Assembly (NCBI RefSeq): GCF_014078545.1
Contig: NZ_MU078717.1
Location: 72,174 to 130,921 of the forward strand
Length of the DNA: 58,748 nucleotides
Direction of reading: 5' to 3'
Origin: Nitrosopumilus sp. b1
GTDB taxonomy: Archaea > Thermoproteota > Nitrososphaeria > Nitrososphaerales > Nitrosopumilaceae
The notes beneath the pieces were generated by a model, which saw only the letters and a program-made list of their open reading frames with translations, was not told where the DNA came from and searched no databases. A program made the translations under genes and the position numbers. Shown piece by piece: positions 53,029-58,748 of this stretch (position 1 is its first letter; each line of letters starts with the position of its first letter).

Positions 53029-53556
53029 TTGTCAAGTAATTTAACCTCATTGATAGAAAATCCTGATATCTGGGATGATAAGGAAATTTCAGAATACATC
53101 TTAATGTCAACAAAACTAGAAGGAATGCCTTCGAATCTTACTACCGCCGATGATTTCACAGGGAAAAAAGTAATTGATAGGGAAGGAATCCAATATGGTA
53201 AAGTCAAACACATTCACATAAATCAAGATACCCTAAGAGTATCTGGAGTAACCATACATCAAGGATTCAACAAAGATTACTTTTTGTCAGAGACATACAT
53301 TGATAAATTTACAGACAACATGTTGCTGCTTAGTACACCTCCAGTAACAGTTGGTTCTCCAGTAGTAGATATTGATGGACAAAAGTTAGGCAAAATCAAA
53401 AGACTTCATAGAAACACCGAAACAAATGAGCTTGAATCAATCGAAGTATCCAATGGACTCTTTAATACAAAGATTCTTGCAAAATCTGAAATTTGGGGTG
53501 TTGGTGAGAAGGTCATCTTAACTCTTAAAAAAGAGCAATTCAAAAACCTTGAATAA
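53029..53556 (+). CDS. PRC-barrel domain protein
   Basis: 175 aa, start TTG 53029, adjacent to the divergent gene's start region. Two PRC-like barrels: residues 44-80 (DDFTGKKVIDREGIQYGKVKHIHIN) and 107-150 (VGSPVVDIDGQKLGKIKRLHRN). PRC barrels bind RNA or proteins in ribosome assembly or membrane processes. The likely promoter falls inside the divergent neighbour's coding start. Confidence 0.8.
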   Translation: MSSNLTSLIENPDIWDDKEISEYILMSTKLEGMPSNLTTADDFTGKKVIDREGIQYGKVKHIHINQDTLRVSGVTIHQGFNKDYFLSETYIDKFTDNMLLLSTPPVTVGSPVVDIDGQKLGKIKRLHRNTETNELESIEVSNGLFNTKILAKSEIWGVGEKVILTLKKEQFKNLE

Positions 53557-53599
53557 GTCGTATCCCAAAATTTATTTTCATTATTTTTCTTGATTAGAC

Positions 53600-53893
53600 A
53601 TGTCAGCTGATTCTGAAGTTTATGAAATAATCCAAAAAAACATTCAAGAGCATATAGCAGGTATTCCTACAATGCTAAATGAAATATTACCACAAATGAA
53701 AAGAATCTGGAAATTTGATAATGACTATAATTTTGCATATGGCTGGTATATTGGCAGGTTAGAGTGCCATACACAACACACGTTTTTTGATAATGTTGGA
53801 AGATGGCCAGAAGGAGACGAAATTATGGAAATTAAAGAGATTATAGAGCTGCATGGAATAGAGATCAGAAAAAAGATTAAACAAATAATTTGA
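53600..53893 (+). CDS. Small helical protein, family B (paralogue of 45114-45386)
   Basis: 97 aa. It shares FAYGxxIGRL and flanking helices with the 90-aa protein at 45114. The C terminus is longer (ELHGIEIRKKIKQII). Function unknown; a small family of helical proteins. Confidence 0.65.
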   Translation: MSADSEVYEIIQKNIQEHIAGIPTMLNEILPQMKRIWKFDNDYNFAYGWYIGRLECHTQHTFFDNVGRWPEGDEIMEIKEIIELHGIEIRKKIKQII

Positions 53894-53902
53894 GTTTCTT
53901 CT

Positions 53903-54013
53903 CTATGCTTTTTTCTCTAAGCAATTAACGCAGATAGTCATCCCGTCTGAAATTTTTACATCCACATTTGAGGTATGACACTTGTGACAAAGTCCTTTCA
54001 TGTAAAACTTCAT
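53903..54013 (-). CDS. Zinc-ribbon mini-protein (36 aa)
   Basis: ATG 54013 to TAG 53903, with a second in-frame ATG at 54001. LCHKCHTSN...ICVNCLEKKA gives two CxxC knuckles 17 residues apart, the spacing of a zinc ribbon. Same strand-opposite neighbourhood as the ABC exporter promoter. It fits the pattern of other tiny zinc proteins in this window. Confidence 0.7.
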   Translation of the reverse strand: MKFYMKGLCHKCHTSNVDVKISDGMTICVNCLEKKA

Positions 54014-54122
54014 TTTTTCATGAAAATAAATTTTTTTTGCGGATCGATTCTCAGAATGGCTTTCTCATGAAAATCTGATCTAGATTCTGATAGAATTTAT
54101 AATTCAATTAGCGTTAATAGAC

Positions 54123-55118
54123 ATGAACTCAATTGAGACTATCTCATTATCAAAATCATTTGGGGATGTAACTGCTGTTAATGATGTTTCATTCGCTGTA
54201 GATGAAGGTGAAATCTTTGGATTTCTTGGACCGAATGGTGCTGGAAAGAGCACCACAATGATGATTCTTACAACACTACTAAATCCAACTTCTGGGAAGG
54301 CATTAGTTGCTGGATATGACGTAATGACACACGCAAAAAAGGTTAGGGAGAATATAGGATATGTCCAACAAGATTCGACCGTTGATGAATTTCTAACTGG
54401 AAGAGAAAATCTATTTCTTCAAGCACGGCTAAACCGTATTCCAAAAAGTATCTCAGAAAAAAGAATTGATGATATCCTAGCATTAATAGAATTGACAGAA
54501 AAACAGGATGATGCAGTGGTGACTTATTCTGGAGGAATGCGAAAGCGATTGGATATTGCTGGTGGACTCTTACACATGCCTAAAGTTTTGTTTCTAGATG
54601 AACCTACTGTAGGTCTTGATATTCAAACTCGTCGAAAGATTTGGCAATACATTAAACAAATTCACATAGAATACGGGATGTCGATTTTTCTTTCGACGCA
54701 TTATATGGAAGAAGCCGATAACCTGTGTGACAGAGTTGGCATAATAGATTATGGCAAAATTCAAATTATTGACTCACCAACATCAATGAAAAATTCTCTT
54801 GGAAATGAAGTCATTACATTTAGTTTATTTGATACTGAAAATCAAACACTAATTCCAAAATTAAAAGAAATATCTTTTGTTAAAGATGTCAAACTCAAAG
54901 AAGAAAAAATTACTGTCTTTACTTCAAATGGTACTGAAGTAATTCCAAAAATTTTTCAAATCTCATCTGAGCATGGAATAAAAATCAAAACAATTTCATT
55001 AACACAGCCTTCATTGGATGATGTTTTCATAAATTATACTGGACATCAACTTCGTGATGAAAATGGAACTTCAATTCGTAAAAAAGGATACAAAAGAATG
55101 ACGAGGTTTAACTCTTGA
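54123..55118 (+). CDS. ABC transporter ATP-binding protein (DrrA-like exporter)
   Basis: 331 aa. Walker A GPNGAGKST at residues 36-44, signature YSGGMRKRLD near 138, Walker B and D loop VLFLDEPTVGLD near 155-166, and an H-loop STHYMEEADNL. The C-terminal 100 residues are an extra domain as in DrrA/CcmA-type exporters. It overlaps the permease gene by four bases. Substrate unknown: drug, lipid or polysaccharide. Confidence 0.93.
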   Translation: MNSIETISLSKSFGDVTAVNDVSFAVDEGEIFGFLGPNGAGKSTTMMILTTLLNPTSGKALVAGYDVMTHAKKVRENIGYVQQDSTVDEFLTGRENLFLQARLNRIPKSISEKRIDDILALIELTEKQDDAVVTYSGGMRKRLDIAGGLLHMPKVLFLDEPTVGLDIQTRRKIWQYIKQIHIEYGMSIFLSTHYMEEADNLCDRVGIIDYGKIQIIDSPTSMKNSLGNEVITFSLFDTENQTLIPKLKEISFVKDVKLKEEKITVFTSNGTEVIPKIFQISSEHGIKIKTISLTQPSLDDVFINYTGHQLRDENGTSIRKKGYKRMTRFNS

Positions 55119-55891
55119 TCATTTCTGATACCTATACAATATTTTGGAGGGAGCTAAAGAGATATAGAAAATCTCGCAGTGGTGTCTTAATTAGATTAAT
55201 TCAGCCCGCAATTTGGATTATCGTAATCGGTAATACATTTGCTGGTACTCAACCTCTCATTGAGGCAGTTGGTTTTGATGGGGAATACATTGAATTCATG
55301 GCCCCTGGAGTGATTGTGTTAACTGCAATCTTCACTAGTATCTTTGGTGGTGTCAATACACTCTGGGATAGACGATATGGATTTATGAACAAAGCACTCA
55401 CTTCGCCGATTTCGCGTTCTTCAATTGCACTTGGAAAGATGCTTGCAATATCTCTAATTGCTGCATTACAAGCAAGTCTGATTATAGGAATTGCGTTGGC
55501 AATTGGTGTTAGCTTTCCAAATTTCTTTGTAATTGCACCAATTATGGCTATCGTAATATTGTTCTCCTTGGGCTTTTCTGGAATCTCAGTAACTGTAGCA
55601 GCTACTGCAAAATCGCAAGAAACCTTTTGGGGAATTATCAATTTTCTTGGAATGCCATTATTCATGCTGAGTCCTGCCTTATTTCCACTTGAGCTCTTAC
55701 CTGATTGGTTGGCAACTGCTGCCCAGCTGAATCCTGTGACCTATACCGTATTGCTGGTCAGGGAACTAATGACTGGAGTTGGTGAGGGCGTTTCTGCAAT
55801 TATGAGTATTGGAATCATTTCGGCATTTGTTCTACTAATGGTTGGAATTGCCAGCTATACATTTACGCGTGAAGTAAACAAACCATTCTAA
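55115..55891 (+). CDS. ABC-2 type transporter permease
   Basis: 258 aa with six membrane segments. The first cytosolic part SDTYTIFWRELKRYRKSR and the GVNTLWDRRYGFMNKALTSPISR coupling region are typical of ABC-2 exporters. Start TTG or ATG overlaps the ATPase end. Together the two genes form a complete exporter unit. Confidence 0.92.
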   Translation: MIISDTYTIFWRELKRYRKSRSGVLIRLIQPAIWIIVIGNTFAGTQPLIEAVGFDGEYIEFMAPGVIVLTAIFTSIFGGVNTLWDRRYGFMNKALTSPISRSSIALGKMLAISLIAALQASLIIGIALAIGVSFPNFFVIAPIMAIVILFSLGFSGISVTVAATAKSQETFWGIINFLGMPLFMLSPALFPLELLPDWLATAAQLNPVTYTVLLVRELMTGVGEGVSAIMSIGIISAFVLLMVGIASYTFTREVNKPF

Positions 55892-55967
55892 ATTCACCTA
55901 AAATTGACAAAAACTACAATAATTCCTAACTAGTGAGATCTTTTTCAGATATAGAGACTCACGCCTG

Positions 55968-58748
55968 TTGAAGTCAACAGCATTACTAGTCATATTATTT
56001 TCAGTAATACTTGTAGGAACTGCGCCTGTATTTGCAAGTACAAGCTCCAGTCATCCATTCATTTTGAAATGGGGTGAATCAGGATTGAATTCCCCTGGGA
56101 AATTCTCCAATCCTCAAAATATAGCAATTGACTCTAGCGATAATGTCTACGTAACAGACTTGGGTAATAAAAGAGTCCAAAAATTCTCCAGTGCTGGAGG
56201 GTTTCTAAAAGCTTGGGGAAGTAGTGGAAGTGATCCTGGCAAATTTTCATCACCATCTGGTATTACCACTACGAAAGATGCAGTCTTTGTAGTCGATAGC
56301 CAATTACACAAAGTCCAAAAATTTGATCTTGAGGGAAATTTCATTCTCCAATGGGGAATTCAAGGTAGTAACCCTGGTGAATTTTTACTACCTAATGGAA
56401 TATCTTCTGATAAATCTGGAATGATCTTTGTCGTTGATACTGGAAATCATAGAATTCAAAAATTTGACTCTGATGGAAATTACATCTCGTCATTTGGAAA
56501 AAGTGGAATATCTGACGACAAGTTTGTCTCACCATTAGGAATTGCGATTGACCCTGTCGGAAATATCTATGTCTCTGACACAGGAGATAACAGCATTAAA
56601 AAATTTGATTCTGATGGAAATTTTGTTAGCATAATTGATTCTAGTGTTGGTGGAACGGCAATAAAGGTGCAGGGAATCACAATTGACCCTGAGGGAAATC
56701 TTTATGCAGTTGACACTGGCAGTGATAGAGTTTTACGATTTAACACAAATGGAATTGCAATCTCAGTATGGGGAGGCATGGGCATACAACCAGGTCAATT
56801 TAAAATGCCAAAAGATGTCACACTAGATAGCAAAGGAAATCTTTACATCGTTGATACAAACGGACATAGAATTCAGAAATTTGGAACTCCAATTGTAATA
56901 CAACAACAGACTTCAACACCCGTGACACCAAAAACTCCAGCCGTCACAACACCATTACCAACTGTTAACCCCATCCCAGGTGATTTGACAAAACCGATAA
57001 TAGTTCCACCAAATGATCTTGTTATAGAAGCTACCGGCGCCCTAACACCAGTCAATGTTGGTCAGGCAGTTGCTACTGATGCAAGTGGAATTAAATCGCT
57101 GGAGAATAACGCCCCTGACAAATTTACACTAGGTATTAACACCGTCATATGGACTGCAATAGACGGTTCTGGAAATATGGCAATAGCCACACAAAAGGTA
57201 ACTGTATCTGATACTATACCCCCAACGATTTCACCAATGCCTACCATTACAGTAGAGGCCGAAAATCCAAACCAAAATACGGTTGAATTGGCAGAACCTG
57301 CTGTATCTGATACCGTAGGAGTACTATCAATCACAAATGATGCTCCAGAATTCTTCCCTATAGGAACTACAGAAGTTACATGGATTGCCTCAGATATTAT
57401 GGGTAATACCGTCAGTACAATTCAGACCATAAATGTAGTCGATACAACAAATCCGTCATTATATGTTCCAGAAAATATTTTCATTGAAGCAGAATCTCTA
57501 GACCAGAACCAAGTGTATCTTGGTGAGGCAACCGTAATTGATAATGGTCAGGTTTTATCAATCACAAATGATGCTCCAGAACTCTTCAAAATAGGAAATT
57601 ATACAATTACTTGGATGGCTTCTGATGCATCTGGAAATATCGCTACAGATGTACAACTAGTTTCAATTATCGACACACAACCCCCAGAGATAGTTTCTCC
57701 TCAACCAATTACAGTAGAGGCAACATCTGTTAATTCCAATGTTGTAATTCTTAATGAAATAACTGTTAATGACATTCAAGATGTTCAAATCACAAATGAT
57801 GCTCCCGATGTTTTTTCCATTGGAGATACAATTGTAACATGGACTGCAATTGATGAATCAGGAAATTCTTCAACAATGGAACAGAATGTATCTGTAGTTG
57901 ACACTACACCTCCAACAATTGCCGTTCCTGATGATCTCACAGTAGAAGCATCAAGACTTGAAGGCAATATTGTAAATTTGGGTGATGTAATTGTGGAAGA
58001 TGTTAGTAGCATTGCATCAATCACAAATGATGCTCCTGAATCATTTCCTCTTGGAAAAACAACAGTAACATGGACTGTATCTGACATACATGGAAATATT
58101 TCAAACTCTGAACAAATTATCAACGTAGTTGATACACAACCTCCAGAAATTATTGCCCCTGCTGATATAGAACTTGAAGCTTCAAGTATTTCAGAAAACC
58201 CTGCTGATTTGGGGCAGCCAACTGTTAATGATCTTGTTGATGTCGCATCAATCACAAATGATGCTCCAGAATCATTTCCTATTGGAATGACAACCGTCAC
58301 TTGGAGAGCAGTTGATACATCTGGTAATGAATCTACAGACATTCAAACAATTACGATTTCTGATACAACTTCTCCTGAGATTGTCGCTCCTGAAGATTTA
58401 ACGATCGAAGCAATTGGTCCAGATCCAATGTCTGTATCACTTGGCGATGCAGTAACAAATGACACAATTGGAATTGCATCAATCACAAACGACTCTCCTA
58501 GCATGTTTCCCTTTGGAGATACACTAGTCACATGGACTACTACTGATCTATATGGAAACACCGCATCTGATGTGCAAATTGTCTCAATTATTGATACTAC
58601 TGCACCTGAATTGAATCCTCCAGCAAATATTGAATTAGAAGCAACAGATGCAACTCAAAACTCAGTACTTTTGGGATCTCCTGAAGCAACTGATGCTGTA
58701 GGCGTTGCATCGATCACAAATGACGCACCATCCACTTTCCCAGTAGGT
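55968..58748 (+). CDS. Very large secreted protein: NHL beta-propeller plus HYR-like repeats (3' end outside window)
   Basis: Start TTG 55968 opens a signal peptide (residues 1-24, STALLVILFSVILVGTAPVFA). Residues about 30-305 hold six NHL-type blades with recurring VDTGNHRIQKFDSDG-like segments, a beta-propeller. A Pro/Thr linker (about 307-348) leads to HYR-like domains repeated about every 77 residues, each with SITNDAPE..P.G.T.VTW.A.D..GN and a VVDT.PP junction. The frame is open to the window end (at least 927 aa). Surface adhesin or carbohydrate/protein-binding role is likely. Confidence 0.88.
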   Translation, partial: MKSTALLVILFSVILVGTAPVFASTSSSHPFILKWGESGLNSPGKFSNPQNIAIDSSDNVYVTDLGNKRVQKFSSAGGFLKAWGSSGSDPGKFSSPSGITTTKDAVFVVDSQLHKVQKFDLEGNFILQWGIQGSNPGEFLLPNGISSDKSGMIFVVDTGNHRIQKFDSDGNYISSFGKSGISDDKFVSPLGIAIDPVGNIYVSDTGDNSIKKFDSDGNFVSIIDSSVGGTAIKVQGITIDPEGNLYAVDTGSDRVLRFNTNGIAISVWGGMGIQPGQFKMPKDVTLDSKGNLYIVDTNGHRIQKFGTPIVIQQQTSTPVTPKTPAVTTPLPTVNPIPGDLTKPIIVPPNDLVIEATGALTPVNVGQAVATDASGIKSLENNAPDKFTLGINTVIWTAIDGSGNMAIATQKVTVSDTIPPTISPMPTITVEAENPNQNTVELAEPAVSDTVGVLSITNDAPEFFPIGTTEVTWIASDIMGNTVSTIQTINVVDTTNPSLYVPENIFIEAESLDQNQVYLGEATVIDNGQVLSITNDAPELFKIGNYTITWMASDASGNIATDVQLVSIIDTQPPEIVSPQPITVEATSVNSNVVILNEITVNDIQDVQITNDAPDVFSIGDTIVTWTAIDESGNSSTMEQNVSVVDTTPPTIAVPDDLTVEASRLEGNIVNLGDVIVEDVSSIASITNDAPESFPLGKTTVTWTVSDIHGNISNSEQIINVVDTQPPEIIAPADIELEASSISENPADLGQPTVNDLVDVASITNDAPESFPIGMTTVTWRAVDTSGNESTDIQTITISDTTSPEIVAPEDLTIEAIGPDPMSVSLGDAVTNDTIGIASITNDSPSMFPFGDTLVTWTTTDLYGNTASDVQIVSIIDTTAPELNPPANIELEATDATQNSVLLGSPEATDAVGVASITNDAPSTFPVG
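57099..58748 (+). repeat. 231-bp tandem repeat array coding for HYR-like domains
   Basis: The sequence ATCACAAATGATGCTCC and close variants occurs at 57330, 57561, 57789, 58020, 58251, 58482 and 58713. Spacings are 231, 228, 231, 231, 231 and 231 bases, i.e. 77-residue units. A more diverged first unit starts near 57099. The array continues past the window. Confidence 0.9.

Noticed and set aside
1-58748. CRISPR array, insertion sequence, prophage or toxin-antitoxin system
   Set aside because: No short direct repeats with regular spacers, no transposase or integrase motif, and the only PIN domain has the Nob1 zinc ribbon.

Overview
The window looks like a chromosomal segment of an ammonia-oxidising archaeon of the phylum Nitrososphaerota (Thaumarchaeota), close to the Nitrosopumilus/Nitrosarchaeum group. 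The evidence is the archaeal ribosomal and exosome operons, an archaellin, a PEFG-type sorting tail, many tiny Cys-rich proteins, low G+C, and TATA-like boxes about 25-30 bases before start codons (leaderless transcripts). I ran no database search, so names rest on motif and order recognition.

Layout. 1-2.3 kb: end of a charged protein, ornithine carbamoyltransferase, a small lineage-specific protein and an orphan membrane protein. 2.4-8.6 kb: the distal archaeal spc operon (uL18-uS5-uL30-uL15-SecY-adenylate kinase-EMC3-like insertase-cytidylate kinase-Cbf5). 8.6-18.2 kb: a secreted protein, an intron-bearing tRNA-Ser, an FAD oxidoreductase, a strong hairpin region, a 2-hydroxyacid dehydrogenase, a 2-oxoacid:ferredoxin oxidoreductase, hypothetical proteins and CofE. 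18.3-23.3 kb: a VOC protein, a mini membrane protein, a rearrangement scar where two truncated genes meet, and a minus-strand operon of three secreted or anchored proteins, one ending in PEFG. 23.9-27.7 kb: two complete LeuC/LeuD-type isomerases in tandem, one archaeal-type and one bacterial-type. 27.7-34.9 kb: a nucleotidyltransferase, uS9-uL13-eL18-Rpo3 on minus, and the exosome superoperon (SBDS-Rrp4-Rrp41-Rrp42-eL43-Pcc1-prefoldin-XPF nuclease) on plus. 35-42.8 kb: two rhodaneses, Nob1, NAD kinase, a large zinc-ferredoxin-like protein, a membrane glycosyltransferase and a coiled-coil protein. 42.8-48.8 kb: a zinc-finger mini-gene with an operator-like palindrome, a C/D box sRNA, a Kef antiporter, tRNA-Gly, tRNA-Glu, uL16/L10e, a tRNA-intron endonuclease-like subunit, a PLD-like protein with a degenerate active site, and a metallothionein-like ORF. 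48.8-58.7 kb: a secreted protein with tandem WWADG-type repeats, hypothetical proteins, an orphan archaellin, an F420-type flavin protein, a PRC-barrel protein, an ABC exporter, and the start of a very large secreted protein (NHL propeller plus a 231-bp-period HYR repeat array) running off the end.

How it works together. Much of the window is the core information-processing set: ribosome subunits and maturation (SBDS, Nob1), RNA decay (exosome), RNA modification and tRNA splicing (Cbf5, C/D sRNA, Pcc1, endonuclease). The rest is amino-acid supply (Arg, Leu-type isomerases), F420 and ferredoxin redox chemistry, and a lineage-specific envelope repertoire.

The most promising signals are the C/D box sRNA beside an operator-controlled zinc-finger mini-gene, the 19.2 kb rearrangement scar next to the secreted operon, the hairpin at 10.97-11.05 kb, the tandem isomerases, and the splicing-endonuclease homologue lacking the canonical histidine. 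No CRISPR array, insertion sequence or prophage was seen. Both gene-free stretches longer than 300 bases (42816-43204 and 48356-48843) turn out to hold small genes or an sRNA, listed below.
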